Shown: positions 52,437 to 64,000 of the stretch, piece after piece
Layout: each line of letters begins with the position of its first letter
How positions within the stretch are numbered: position 1 is the first letter of the stretch
From: Candidatus Kosakonia sp. 282A-S69
Lineage (GTDB): Bacteria > Pseudomonadota > Gammaproteobacteria > Enterobacterales > Enterobacteriaceae
Length of the DNA stretch: 64,000 nucleotides
NCBI RefSeq assembly: GCF_029433855.1
Contig: NZ_JAROAU010000001.1
Coordinates: forward strand, 241,608-305,607
Reading direction: 5' to 3'
Made by a program: the position numbers and the translations under genes
The notes under the pieces: model-generated
Seen by the model: only the letters and a program-made list of their open reading frames with translations
Told to the model about the DNA's origin: nothing
Database searches by the model: none

Positions 52437-54554
52437 TCAGTTTCGGTTACGGGTGACTTTAATCACATCCGGCATCACGCGAATTTTACGCATGATATTC
52501 GCCAGATGAACGCGGTCGCGCGCCGTCAGGCGGATGAACGCACTATAAACGCGACCATCTTTCTCTTCCGTATTCAGGCTCTGAATATTGGAAGTGGCGG
52601 TGTTAATGGCCGCCGTCAGGTTAGCCAGCGCGCCCTGGTGGTTAAACATGTCCACCTTGATCTCGGTGATAAACTCTTGCGCCGTCTCTTTATCCCACTC
52701 CACGGCCATAAACTTCTCTGGCTCTTTCTGGTAGCCACGAATATTACGGCAGGACTCATGGTGAATAACCAGCCCTTTACCAGGGCTGACGTGGGCGACA
52801 ATCGGGTCGCCGGGGATCGGACGGCAGCATTTGGCGAAGGTGATCAGCACGCCGTCTGCGCCTTTAATCGGCAGATGCGCCGTGTTAGCGCCGGTCGGTG
52901 CTGCGGTGCCCGGCGTGGCTTCCCCTTGCTGTAGATTCTTCGCCACCACAACGCTCATTGCGTTGCCAAGGCCGATTTCTGCCAGCAGATCGTCAAGCGA
53001 CGCCAGCCGCATACGCTCCAGTTCGCGCTGAATATGCTCCTGCGGAATCTCTGCCAGCTTGCGGCTTCCGCCCAGCGCGTGATTCAGCAGGCGACGGCCG
53101 AGGCTCACGGAGTCGTCGCGCTTGAGATTTTTCAGCATCTGGCGGATCTTCGCGCGCGCTTTCGAACTGACGACAAAGTTCAGCCAGGCGGCGTTCGGGC
53201 GAGCGCCCGGCGCGGTGATGATCTCCACCGTCTGGCCGCTTGAGAGGGACTGCGACAGCGGGTAAGGCTGGCGATCGACGCGCGCGCCAACGCAGGCGTG
53301 ACCGATATCCGTATGTACCGCATAGGCAAAATCCACCGGCGTCGCACCAGCAGGCAGTTCGACAATGCGGCCTTCGGGGGTGAAAACATAAATCTCATCG
53401 GGGAAGAGATCAGATTTAACGCTTTCGATAAATTCGAATGAGCTACCGGCGCTCTGTTGCAGCTCCAGCAGGCTCTGCATCCAGCGCTGGGCGCGGATTT
53501 GCGCTGTAGTGCTGCTTTCGCCATGCTCTTTATAAGCCCAGTGCGCGGCAACCCCCATCTCTGCCATTTGATCCATATCTTCAGTACGGATCTGCACCTC
53601 GACCGGTACGCCGTGCGGGCCAATCATTGAGGTATGGAGGGACTGATAACCGTTCGCCTTGGGAATGGCGATATAGTCTTTTACGCGACCGGGACGTGGC
53701 TTGTAGAGGCTGTGCATCTGACCGAGTACGCGATAGCAGGTATCGAGATCGTGAACAATAACGCGAAAGGCGTAAATATCCATGATCGAGTGAAAACGCT
53801 GCTCTTTAAGCACCATCTTGCAGTAGATGGAGTAAAGATGCTTTTCCCGCCCACTGACGCGGCAGGGAATTCCCGCTTCCTGTAAACGCCCTTCGATTTC
53901 TGAGAGGATTTTTTGAATCATCTCTTTGCGGTTGCCGCGCGCGGCTTTTACCACTTCTTTGATCACGCGATAGCGGTTTGGGTAGAGCGCCTCAAAGCCC
54001 AGCTCTTCCAGCTCGGTTTTGATGTGGTGGATACCTAAACGGTGTGCCAGCGGACTGTAGATTTCGAGGGTTTCACGGGCGATGCGGCGACGCTTGTCCG
54101 GGCGAAGAGAGCCCAGTGTGCGCATGTTGTGGGTGCGGTCAGCAAGCTTGATAAGGATGACGCGGATATCCTGCACCATCGCCATGATCATCTTGCGAAA
54201 GTTTTCCGCCTGCGCCTCTTTTTTATCCTGGAATTTGAGCTTATCCAGCTTGGAGACACCCTCCACCAGCTCGGCAACGCTTTTGCCAAAGAGCTGCTCC
54301 ATATCCTGATAGGTGGCGGGGGTATCTTCAATCACGTCATGCAGCAACGCGGCCATCAGCGTTTCATAGTCGAGTTTCATCTCGGCCAGAATACAGGCCA
54401 CCGCTACCGGGTGCGTGATATAAGGTTCACCGCTTGAACGTGTCTGACCCTCGTGAGCGTCACGTGCAACGAGATACGCCTGCCTGAGACGTTTGATCTG
54501 GTCTTCAGGCAGATAGTTTTGAATCAGCTGATTCAGGCTTTCAAACAGATACAA
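52437..54554 (-). CDS. spoT: Bifunctional (p)ppGpp synthase/hydrolase SpoT
   Basis: A 705-residue protein (E. coli 702). Domain order is HD hydrolase (about 25-200, with HPVAVACILAEM and LLHDVIEDTPAT), synthetase (about 230-345, RVKDYIAIPKANGYQSLHT), TGS (about 385-450), helical/zinc-finger region (FAKCCRPIPGDPIVAHVS) and ACT (about 630-705). It hydrolyses ppGpp and makes some under carbon, iron or fatty-acid starvation. Second gene of rpoZ-spoT-trmH-recG. The three extra residues lie in the variable linker around 575-590 (EATPGTAAPTGANTAH). Confidence 0.97.
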   Translation of the reverse strand: MYLFESLNQLIQNYLPEDQIKRLRQAYLVARDAHEGQTRSSGEPYITHPVAVACILAEMKLDYETLMAALLHDVIEDTPATYQDMEQLFGKSVAELVEGVSKLDKLKFQDKKEAQAENFRKMIMAMVQDIRVILIKLADRTHNMRTLGSLRPDKRRRIARETLEIYSPLAHRLGIHHIKTELEELGFEALYPNRYRVIKEVVKAARGNRKEMIQKILSEIEGRLQEAGIPCRVSGREKHLYSIYCKMVLKEQRFHSIMDIYAFRVIVHDLDTCYRVLGQMHSLYKPRPGRVKDYIAIPKANGYQSLHTSMIGPHGVPVEVQIRTEDMDQMAEMGVAAHWAYKEHGESSTTAQIRAQRWMQSLLELQQSAGSSFEFIESVKSDLFPDEIYVFTPEGRIVELPAGATPVDFAYAVHTDIGHACVGARVDRQPYPLSQSLSSGQTVEIITAPGARPNAAWLNFVVSSKARAKIRQMLKNLKRDDSVSLGRRLLNHALGGSRKLAEIPQEHIQRELERMRLASLDDLLAEIGLGNAMSVVVAKNLQQGEATPGTAAPTGANTAHLPIKGADGVLITFAKCCRPIPGDPIVAHVSPGKGLVIHHESCRNIRGYQKEPEKFMAVEWDKETAQEFITEIKVDMFNHQGALANLTAAINTATSNIQSLNTEEKDGRVYSAFIRLTARDRVHLANIMRKIRVMPDVIKVTRNRN

Positions 54555-54572
54555 GGGTGACCTGCAGGTTAA

Positions 54573-54848
54573 TTAACGACGACCTTCAGCAATGGCGGTA
54601 ACGGCCTGCAGTTCTGCGGCTTCCTGCTCTTGCTGTTCCTGGCGCTCACGTACATCAAGGATCTGGTTATTAATCAGACCCTCTTCGATTTCGCGCAGCG
54701 CGATAACGGTGGTTTTATCGTTTTCTTCCGGTACTAACGGATCTTTACCGCCAACCTGCATCTGACGAGCGCGACGCGCGGCGACCAGCACCAGGTCAAA
54801 ACGGTTACCAACTTTCTCTACAGCGTCCTGAACAGTTACGCGTGCCAT
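54573..54848 (-). CDS. rpoZ: RNA polymerase omega subunit
   Basis: A 91-residue subunit with the typical start [20 protein letters not shown], then [11 protein letters not shown], and a C-terminal Gln/Glu-rich helix ([15 protein letters not shown]). It assists assembly and holding of beta-prime and takes part in the ppGpp site 1 of RNA polymerase, which fits its linkage with spoT 18 bases downstream. Length equals E. coli RpoZ. Confidence 0.97.
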   Translation of the reverse strand: MARVTVQDAVEKVGNRFDLVLVAARRARQMQVGGKDPLVPEENDKTTVIALREIEEGLINNQILDVRERQEQQEQEAAELQAVTAIAEGRR

Positions 54849-54902
54849 ACTTAAAATGCTCCACAGGTGAAGAAATGACTGGGCATGATACTGAAACCAG
54901 GC

Positions 54903-55607
<705 letters not shown>

Positions 55608-55684
55608 TCACCCGTTTTACCATCAATGATTCGATTTTGCGTGCTGCTTTCCTGATTTTTATGCACGTTTTCATTGCCATGTAA

Positions 55685-58071
<2,387 letters not shown>

Positions 58072-58293
58072 GCCGCCCCCATAAATTAAGAGCGTGCAGT
58101 GTAACGATTAAGCAGTCTGGGGGCGGTTGAGATTTTCTAAGGTGGTGCGTTTCGGATTAGATTGGCTAATGTTTAATATCATATTTTTATTTGATTAACG
58201 TATTGATTTTAAGGTAATTAACTTAAATATATCTACAATCTTCGTTGGCATTATAAGGTCGTTATCAGTAAATAATATGCAGGTGGCAGAGTA

Positions 58294-58318
58294 CCAAAAA
58301 GGCCCTTGCGGGCCTTTG
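58294..58318 (-). terminator. Terminator of yicC
   Basis: GGCCC and GGGCC (58301-58315) pair around a TTGCG-type loop; on the minus strand TTTTTGG follows. It lies 16 bases after the yicC stop. Between it and yicG there is only AT-rich DNA without a gene; dinD of E. coli is absent. Confidence 0.8.
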
Positions 58319-58333
58319 AATGGGATGAGGGGC

Positions 58334-59197
58334 CTACTCGATATTCTGAATCTGCTCGCGCATCTGCTCGATAAGCACTTTCAGCTCAATAGCCGAGTTG
58401 GTCACTTCCGCATTGATCGATTTAGAGGCCAGCGTGTTCGACTCCCGGTTGAACTCCTGCATCATAAAGTCGAGGCGGCGACCCACAGCTTCCTTCTTCT
58501 TCAGGATGTTGTAGGTCTCTTTAACATGCGCTTCGAGTCGGTCCAGCTCCTCGGCTACGTCGATACGCTGCGCCATCATCACCAGCTCTTGCTCGAGGCG
58601 GTTGTTTTCCAGCTGTACCTGCGCCTCTTCCAGCTTGCTCACCAGGCGTTCACGCTGCCATTGCAGGATTTCCGGCATATGGGCGCGCACGTTGTTGACT
58701 TCGGTGCTGACGCCTTGCAGACGCTGCTCGATCAACGCTTTCAGCGCCTGGCCTTCGGTTTCGCGGGCGATGATAAAATCGTCCAGCGCGCCATCCAGCG
58801 CGGCGAGAATTTCAGCGGTAATTGCATCGAGATCCTGCTCCTGCGCCGCCATCACGCCGGGCCAGCGCAGAATATCGACCGGGTTTATTTCACCCTCGTC
58901 GCTCTGCATTTTTACCCAGTTAGCGGCGGTAACCAGCTGCTTAGCCAGTTTTTCATTCAGAATCAGTTCGCCCTGCGCACTGGCGTCTGGCTCAAAGCGT
59001 AGCGTACATTCCACTTTACCGCGGGTCAGACGGGTACGCAGACGCTCTCGGACAACCGGTTCAAGGCTGCGGAATTGTTCCGGCAGACGGAAGTAAGTTT
59101 CCAGATAACGCTGGTTAACCGAGCGCAGTTCCCAGGAGGCGGAGCCCCATGCACCCTTGATTTCACGCCGGGCGTAGGCGGTCATACTGCGGATCAT
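58334..59197 (-). CDS. yicC: YicC-family endoribonuclease
   Basis: A 287-residue protein (E. coli 287). The start MIRSMTAYARREIKGAWGSA, the middle VDILRWPGVMAAQEQDLDAI and the C-terminal GRRLDFMMQEFNRESNTLAS are family hallmarks; the last includes the conserved acidic residues thought to bind metal. YicC is an RNase that affects sRNA decay (for example RyhB in E. coli). It is divergent from rph with 124 bases between. Confidence 0.95.
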   Translation of the reverse strand: MIRSMTAYARREIKGAWGSASWELRSVNQRYLETYFRLPEQFRSLEPVVRERLRTRLTRGKVECTLRFEPDASAQGELILNEKLAKQLVTAANWVKMQSDEGEINPVDILRWPGVMAAQEQDLDAITAEILAALDGALDDFIIARETEGQALKALIEQRLQGVSTEVNNVRAHMPEILQWQRERLVSKLEEAQVQLENNRLEQELVMMAQRIDVAEELDRLEAHVKETYNILKKKEAVGRRLDFMMQEFNRESNTLASKSINAEVTNSAIELKVLIEQMREQIQNIE

Positions 59198-59321
59198 AGT
59201 CGTTCCCGTTTTGAAGGAGAGATGCGGGGGATTATAGCTTTGGTGGCCTTATCAGGATAGGAATAACCAGGGTAAGCCAGTATAATGCGCAGCCACATTC
59301 GTAACAGCCGGAGAAATCATC

Positions 59322-60038
59322 ATGCGTCCAGCAGGCCGAAGCGCCACTCAAGTGCGCCCCGTCACCCTGACCCGTAACTACACAAAACACGCAGAAGGTT
59401 CCGTGCTGGTGGAATTTGGCGACACCAAAGTGCTCTGCACCGCCTCCATCGACGAAGGTGTTCCACGCTTCCTTAAAGGCCAGGGCCAGGGCTGGATCAC
59501 TGCCGAATATGGCATGTTGCCGCGTTCGACGCACACCCGTAACGCCCGTGAAGCGGCGAAGGGCAAGCAGGGCGGACGCACTATGGAGATCCAGCGACTG
59601 ATCGCGCGTGCACTGCGCGCGGCGGTCGATCTGAAAGCGCTTGGCGAATTTACTATCACTCTCGATTGCGATGTTCTGCAGGCCGATGGCGGTACCCGTA
59701 CCGCGTCGATCACCGGTGCGTGCGTGGCGCTGGCCGATGCGCTGAACAAACTCGTTGCCGCAGGCAAGCTGAAGAGCAACCCGATGAAAGGCATGGTCGC
59801 GGCCGTCTCTGTTGGCATCGTTAATGGCGAAGCGGTGTGCGATCTGGAGTATGTTGAAGACTCAGCGGCTGAGACCGACATGAATGTCGTGATGACCGAA
59901 GATGGCCGCATGATTGAAGTGCAGGGCACCGCAGAGGGCGAGCCCTTCACTCATGAAGAGCTGCTCGCGATGCTGGCGCTAGCCCGAGGGGGCATTGAGT
60001 CCATTGTCGCGGCGCAAAAAGCGGCGTTAGAAAATTGA
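59322..60038 (+). CDS. rph: Ribonuclease PH (intact)
   Basis: A 238-residue phosphorolytic exoribonuclease that trims tRNA 3' ends. Typical segments are [38 protein letters not shown] and [20 protein letters not shown], which includes the catalytic acidic residues. The reading frame runs to the normal end, unlike E. coli K-12 MG1655, where a frameshift truncates the protein and lowers pyrE expression. Translation to its stop is close to the pyrE attenuator, so it couples UTP level to pyrE. Confidence 0.97.
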   Translation: MRPAGRSATQVRPVTLTRNYTKHAEGSVLVEFGDTKVLCTASIDEGVPRFLKGQGQGWITAEYGMLPRSTHTRNAREAAKGKQGGRTMEIQRLIARALRAAVDLKALGEFTITLDCDVLQADGGTRTASITGACVALADALNKLVAAGKLKSNPMKGMVAAVSVGIVNGEAVCDLEYVEDSAAETDMNVVMTEDGRMIEVQGTAEGEPFTHEELLAMLALARGGIESIVAAQKAALEN

Positions 60039-60043
60039 TTTTG

Positions 60044-60071
60044 AGGGCGACGATGAGTCGCCCTTTTTTTT
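60044..60071 (+). terminator. pyrE attenuator
   Basis: AGGGCGAC and GTCGCCCT pair around GATGA (60044-60064) and are followed by eight Ts. It starts six bases after the rph stop, so ribosomes close behind the polymerase prevent the hairpin when UTP is low. Confidence 0.93.
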
Positions 60072-60159
60072 GCGCAACATTCGGGCTTCGGCCCGGTAGC
60101 CTGCGCAACGTACTTTGTTAAATGTTTAAATCATTACAAACAGGAAGAGGAGCGGATCC

Positions 60160-60801
60160 ATGAAAGCGTACCAGCGTCAGTTTATTGAATTTGCGCTTAA
60201 CAAACAGGTACTGAAGTTTGGCGAATTCACGCTGAAATCCGGGCGCAAAAGCCCCTATTTCTTTAATGCCGGGCTGTTTAATACCGGGCGCGATCTGGCG
60301 CTATTAGGTCGTTTTTACGCTGAAGCGTTAATGGATTCCGGGATTGATTTCGATCTGCTGTTCGGCCCGGCCTATAAAGGTATTCCGATTGCGACCACCA
60401 CCGCGGTGGCGCTGGCAGAACATCACGAGCGCGATGTGCCTTACTGCTTTAACCGTAAAGAAGCCAAAGATCACGGCGAAGGCGGTAACCTGGTCGGCAG
60501 CGCGCTGCAGGGTCGTGTAATGCTGGTGGATGATGTGATCACCGCCGGGACAGCGATCCGCGAGTCGATGGAGATTATTCAGGCTAACGGCGCGACGCTC
60601 GCCGGCGTGCTGATCTCGCTTGACCGCCAGGAGCGGGGTCGCGCAGATATCTCCGCGATTCAGGAAGTTGAGCGTGATTACGGCTGCAAGGTGATTTCCA
60701 TCATTACGCTGAATGACCTGGTAGACTATCTGGAAGAGAAGCCGGAGTTAGCCGATCTGGTCGCCTCCGTGCGTGCGTATCGCGAAGAGTATGGCGTCTG
60801 A
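60160..60801 (+). CDS. pyrE: Orotate phosphoribosyltransferase
   Basis: A 213-residue enzyme of pyrimidine synthesis that makes OMP from orotate and PRPP. The PRPP-binding motif [13 protein letters not shown] and the N-terminal [19 protein letters not shown] loop are clear. GGAAGAGGAG precedes the ATG. Expression is governed by the rph-pyrE attenuator. Length equals E. coli PyrE. Confidence 0.97.
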   Translation: MKAYQRQFIEFALNKQVLKFGEFTLKSGRKSPYFFNAGLFNTGRDLALLGRFYAEALMDSGIDFDLLFGPAYKGIPIATTTAVALAEHHERDVPYCFNRKEAKDHGEGGNLVGSALQGRVMLVDDVITAGTAIRESMEIIQANGATLAGVLISLDRQERGRADISAIQEVERDYGCKVISIITLNDLVDYLEEKPELADLVASVRAYREEYGV

Positions 60802-60807
60802 ATAGCC

Positions 60808-60834
60808 ACCCGGCAGCAGGCCTGCCGGGTTTCG
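60808..60834 (+). terminator. Terminator after pyrE
   Basis: ACCCGGCAG and CTGCCGGGT form a perfect 9-bp stem around CAGGC, followed by TTTCG. It lies between convergent pyrE and the SMP-30-like gene. Confidence 0.75.
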
Positions 60835-60836
60835 CC

Positions 60837-61853
60837 TTACAGAAGCTGCGCGCCCTGCGTGTTGACATACAGGGCGTAAATCGAGGTGCTGGCTGCCATA
60901 AAGAGCCTGTTTCGCTGCTCACCGCCGAAGCAGAGATTGGCGCAGCGCTCGGGCAGATGAATCATGCCAATCGCGTTGCCCTGTGGGTTAAACACCCGGA
61001 CACCATCCAGCTCGTCGCTGCCCATCCCCCATCCGCACCATAAATTGCCGTCAACATCGCAGGCGATACCGTCTGCAGTGCCGTTGCCACAATCAATATG
61101 CACCCGCTTGTTTTGTAACTGCCCGTCGATAATGTCCCACGCCAGAATTAAGCGATTAGGTGCGGCGCGGCTCTCCACCACATAGAGGATTTTTTCGTCT
61201 GGCGAAAAGCAGATGCCATTAGGCCCGCGAACATCCTCCAGCACCACTTCCAGCTTACAGGTCTGCGGATCGAGGCGATAAACATTCTGCGGCAGCTGCG
61301 GCGCGGCTTTGTGTCCTTCATAAAAACCGGCGATGCCAAATGGCGGATCGGTAAACCAGATCGAACCGTCTGATTTGACGGCGATATCGTTCGGTGAGTT
61401 GAGCGGCTTACCGGTGAAGCTATCCGCCAGTACCGTGATGGTGCCGTCATACTCCGTGCGCGTAACGCGCCGCGTGTCGTGCTCGCAGCTGATCAGCCTT
61501 CCCTGCCGATCGCGGGCATGCCCATTGGCGTTATTTGCCGGTTTGCGAAAAACACCGATCTCGCCGGTCTGCTCATCCCAGCGCATTACCGCATTGTTGG
61601 GGATATCGCTCCAGAGCAGCATGCGCATATCACCAAACCATACCGGCCCTTCCGCCCAACGACAGCCGGTGGCGATTTGCTCCACCTTCGCGCTGGAGAC
61701 CATGTACTCGCGAAAGGCATCATCGAGCGCGACCACGCGCGGATCGGGGTAGCGTTGCGCAGGCGTCCAGGCAGCAAAACTTTTTTGACTCAGTAACAGG
61801 GAAGCGGTAGCGATACCGCTCAGCTTTAACAGTTCCCGACGAGATGTTGCCAT
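60837..61853 (-). CDS. Tat-exported SMP-30/gluconolactonase-family protein
   Basis: A 338-residue protein. It begins MATSRRELLKLSGIATAS, a twin-arginine signal (SRRELLKL) with a hydrophobic stretch cut near SFA/AWTP, so it is exported folded to the periplasm. The remainder is a six-bladed SMP-30-type propeller: CRWAEGPVWFGDMRMLLWSD, LNSPNDIAVKSDGSIWFTDP, GPNGICFSPDEKILYVVES and CDVDGNLWCGWG, with the metal-binding Glu, Asn and Asp residues of lactonases in these segments. It probably hydrolyses a sugar lactone. It is not in the E. coli K-12 order, where slmA follows pyrE. Confidence 0.85.
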   Translation of the reverse strand: MATSRRELLKLSGIATASLLLSQKSFAAWTPAQRYPDPRVVALDDAFREYMVSSAKVEQIATGCRWAEGPVWFGDMRMLLWSDIPNNAVMRWDEQTGEIGVFRKPANNANGHARDRQGRLISCEHDTRRVTRTEYDGTITVLADSFTGKPLNSPNDIAVKSDGSIWFTDPPFGIAGFYEGHKAAPQLPQNVYRLDPQTCKLEVVLEDVRGPNGICFSPDEKILYVVESRAAPNRLILAWDIIDGQLQNKRVHIDCGNGTADGIACDVDGNLWCGWGMGSDELDGVRVFNPQGNAIGMIHLPERCANLCFGGEQRNRLFMAASTSIYALYVNTQGAQLL

Positions 61854-62038
61854 CCGGTCTCTCCTTCTTGCTTTTGTAGGGTATCGAAGCGGTACTGTGT
61901 TTTAGGCAGAAATAGCGTGCCTGAAGGAGCGTAGAGAACCGGGAAGGGTGCCACATCTGGCATTGTTACGAATTACGTTGGGCTTTTACACAGAATGGCG
62001 GGAAATGTGAATGCAGCCACAGAGGCTGCATAAGGTGA

Positions 62039-62635
62039 TTACTGTAATTGCAGAAGTAAAAGCGGCCAGCGCGCCTCGAAATCCCCGGTCGGGCTATATT
62101 TGAACTCGCTACGCACATAGCGCGACAACATCCCTTCACAGAAGGCCAGCAGCTGGCTGGCCAGCAGCGTTTCGTCGGTCGCGTACCCTTCGCCCTCACG
62201 CATTTTGCGTTCGCGCAGTACCTGGCGCAACTGCGCTTCGATACGTTCAAACAGCTGGTTGATGCGCCCCTGCAGGCGATCCTGCTCAAACATCAGCGCA
62301 TGGCCGGTCATGATGCGGGTCAAACCGGGATTACGTTCGCCGAAGCCCAGAATCAGTAAGACAATCAGACGCAAACGCGCTGTGGTATCTTTTTCATCTT
62401 TTAAAATCAGGTTGATGCGGGTAATCAGGCTATCTTCGATAAACTCGATCAGGCTATCGAACATGCGCGTTTTGCTGGGAAAGTGACGATACAGCGCGGC
62501 TTCAGAGACGCCGACCGAGGCCGCCAGTTTCGCCGTGGTAATACGTTGGCTCCCATCGCTGGATTCAAGCATTAACGCCAGAGATTGAAGGATTTCCTCA
62601 CGGCGATTCTTTTTCGCAGTTTGTTTTTCTGCCAT
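62039..62635 (-). CDS. slmA: Nucleoid occlusion factor SlmA
   Basis: A 198-residue TetR-family protein (E. coli 198). The helix-turn-helix is seen in [20 protein letters not shown], and the C-terminal domain includes [20 protein letters not shown]. SlmA binds SBS sites on the chromosome and blocks FtsZ assembly over the nucleoid. It is downstream of dut by 124 bases, as in E. coli. Confidence 0.96.
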   Translation of the reverse strand: MAEKQTAKKNRREEILQSLALMLESSDGSQRITTAKLAASVGVSEAALYRHFPSKTRMFDSLIEFIEDSLITRINLILKDEKDTTARLRLIVLLILGFGERNPGLTRIMTGHALMFEQDRLQGRINQLFERIEAQLRQVLRERKMREGEGYATDETLLASQLLAFCEGMLSRYVRSEFKYSPTGDFEARWPLLLLQLQ

Positions 62636-62759
62636 GTTCTAAAAAACCCCAGAAAATAATCACTTGTCAGGCGAGCAACCACACAACGACCGCAAATGCC
62701 TGGCATTTGCGATCATCTTATCGCGTTATAGTGTTGTGTAATGCGTTAAATAGCGCGGA

Positions 62760-63215
62760 TTATTGACGCCCGGAATGGCCAAAACCGCCTTCGCCACGCG
62801 CGGTGGCATCGAACTCTTCCACCAGGTTAAATTCAGCCTGCACGACCGGCACAAAGACCATCTGCGCGATACGTTCACCAGGCACTATGGTGAAGCTCTC
62901 CTGGCCGCGGTTCCAGACGGAGACCATCAGCTGCCCCTGGTAATCGGAATCAATCAGCCCAACCAGGTTGCCCAGCACCACGCCATGTTTATGACCCAGG
63001 CCCGAGCGCGGCAGAATCACGGCAGCGAGCGTTGGGTCGGCAATGTGAATCGCCAGGCCGGTCGGCAGCAGCGTGGTGGCGCCAGGCGCAAGCTCTACGG
63101 CGTCATCCAGACAGGCGCGCAGGTCAAGACCGGCGGAGCCGGAAGTGGCATAGGTCGGCAGCGGGAACTGCTCACCCACGCGCGGGTCCAGAATCTTAAC
63201 GTCGATTTTTTTCAT
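62760..63215 (-). CDS. dut: dUTPase
   Basis: A 151-residue trimeric dUTP diphosphatase. The five motifs are visible: [46 protein letters not shown] and [12 protein letters not shown]. It makes dUMP and keeps uracil out of DNA. The frame opens at 63356, but the start is [14 protein letters not shown] (63215), with one more ATG directly before it. The start lies inside the 3' end of coaBC, an overlap of about 20 bases, which suggests coupling. Confidence 0.96.
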   Translation of the reverse strand: MKKIDVKILDPRVGEQFPLPTYATSGSAGLDLRACLDDAVELAPGATTLLPTGLAIHIADPTLAAVILPRSGLGHKHGVVLGNLVGLIDSDYQGQLMVSVWNRGQESFTIVPGERIAQMVFVPVVQAEFNLVEEFDATARGEGGFGHSGRQ

Positions 63216-64000
63216 CATAACGGGTAACAATCTCGTCCAGTAATAGGTGTCCCAGCAGCGCTTTGCGCTCCAGCGGCAAGCGCTTATCGCCATCGTGCCA
63301 GAACAGATGTAATGCGTTGTTGTCGCTATTAAAGCCTTGATTAGATTGCGAAACATCGTTGGCGCAAATCAGGTCGAGGTTTTTGCGGGCGCGTTTCTGC
63401 CGGGCGTATTCTTCCACATTATTCGTTTCCGCGGCAAACCCAACGACATAAGGACGATGGCTGGTGAGCGCCGCAACGCCGGCGACAATATCGGGGTTTT
63501 TCACCATTTTTATTGTGATTTCATCGCCTTGCTTTTTAATTTTCTCCGGGGCGACTTGGCTGGCGCGGTAGTCCGCGACCGCCGCACAGCCGATAAAAAT
63601 GTGCTGCTGCTGGGCACGCTGCTGTACCGCCGCTTCCATCTCAAGGGCGGTGGTAACGTCCACGCGCTGAACAAAGGCGGGTGTAGGCAGCGACACCGGG
63701 CCCGACACCAGCGTCACGTTCGCGCCACGCTTCGCGGCAGCTTCAGCAATGGCAAAGCCCATTTTGCCGGAGCTGAGATTGGTGATGTAACGCACCGGAT
63801 CCAGCGGTTCGCGGGTCGGACCGGCGGTAATCATAATGTTCAGATGTTGCAAATCCTTGACCGGCGAAAAGTGAGCTGCGGCCATATCAACGATGGTCAG
63901 CGGATCGAGCATGCGCCCCGGACCAACATCCCCGCAGGCCTGGCTGCCGCTGTCTGGTCCCCATAACAGCAAACCGCGCGAAGCGAGCACCTGCAGGTTG
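63196..64000 (-). CDS. coaBC: CoaBC, phosphopantothenate-cysteine ligase/decarboxylase (3' part)
   Basis: Only the C-terminal two-thirds lies in the window; the gene continues past the right edge. The end of the CoaC decarboxylase domain shows the active-site Cys motif [10 protein letters not shown]. The CoaB ligase domain begins [19 protein letters not shown] and has [18 protein letters not shown] and [12 protein letters not shown]. The two domains make 4'-phosphopantetheine for CoA synthesis. Its stop overlaps the dut start. Confidence 0.95.
   Translation of the reverse strand, partial: NLQVLASRGLLLWGPDSGSQACGDVGPGRMLDPLTIVDMAAAHFSPVKDLQHLNIMITAGPTREPLDPVRYITNLSSGKMGFAIAEAAAKRGANVTLVSGPVSLPTPAFVQRVDVTTALEMEAAVQQRAQQQHIFIGCAAVADYRASQVAPEKIKKQGDEITIKMVKNPDIVAGVAALTSHRPYVVGFAAETNNVEEYARQKRARKNLDLICANDVSQSNQGFNSDNNALHLFWHDGDKRLPLERKALLGHLLLDEIVTRYDEKNRR

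Overview
This window is a chromosomal segment of a member of the Enterobacteriaceae, most like the Enterobacter/Kosakonia/Klebsiella side of the family. Many products are recognisable, near-full-length counterparts of Escherichia coli proteins (IbpA/IbpB, YidE, EmrD, IlvB/IlvN, NepI, RecG, SpoT, Gmk, PyrE, SlmA, Dut), and the order follows the E. coli 82-83 minute region. The E. coli backbone is interrupted by accessory blocks. Genus assignment is inference; no database was consulted.

Left part (1-13035): yidR and yidQ converge; the heat-shock operon ibpA-ibpB follows, with a sigma-32 promoter and a ROSE-type RNA thermometer motif before each gene. Next come an OxlT-like transporter, yidE, yidH-yidG, a secreted GH5-family protein, emrD and an EamA permease. 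The complete SOS-controlled type I toxin-antitoxin locus tisB/istR lies at 10199-10716, too small for ordinary gene calling: toxin ORF, LexA box, antitoxin RNA with promoter and terminator, and their pairing site. Valine-attenuated ivbL-ilvB-ilvN completes this part.

Middle part (13036-45926), largely accessory: a DUF4034-like protein translationally coupled to a 36-residue membrane peptide; yicN, nepI, yicL; a cellobiose/beta-glucoside PTS operon (IIB, IIC, 6-phospho-beta-glucosidase, IIA, LamB-type porin) facing its LacI-type regulator across two operators; an AT-rich block of unknown genes with a LuxR-type regulator that carries an eight-cysteine tail; a five-gene peptide-type ABC importer; a redox group (zinc alcohol dehydrogenase, NfsB-like nitroreductase, LysR regulator, aldo/keto reductase). 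An AT-rich two-gene cassette follows: a peptidoglycan-binding/pesticin-type muramidase overlapping a periplasmic LprI-type lysozyme inhibitor, which looks like an orphan effector-immunity pair. Then a Bcr/CflA transporter, a DapA-like aldolase, an AbrB-type membrane protein, and a PLP decarboxylase-GNAT operon beside a RhuM-family gene fossil at the 3' end of selC (tRNA-Sec), a classic island attachment site.

Right part (45927-64000) is conserved core: yicH, xanP, recG-trmH-spoT-rpoZ-gmk (DNA repair, tRNA methylation, ppGpp metabolism, RNA polymerase omega, GMP kinase), ligB, yicG, yicC, rph-pyrE with the UTP-sensitive attenuator, a Tat-exported SMP-30-like protein, slmA, dut and the 3' part of coaBC. 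Compared with the E. coli K-12 order, gltS (xanP-recG) and dinD (yicG-yicC) are absent.

The strongest candidates for a little-described system are the muramidase/inhibitor pair (37757-39120), the decarboxylase/acetyltransferase pair at selC (42838-45180), and the coupled DUF4034-like protein/membrane peptide (13079-15222).
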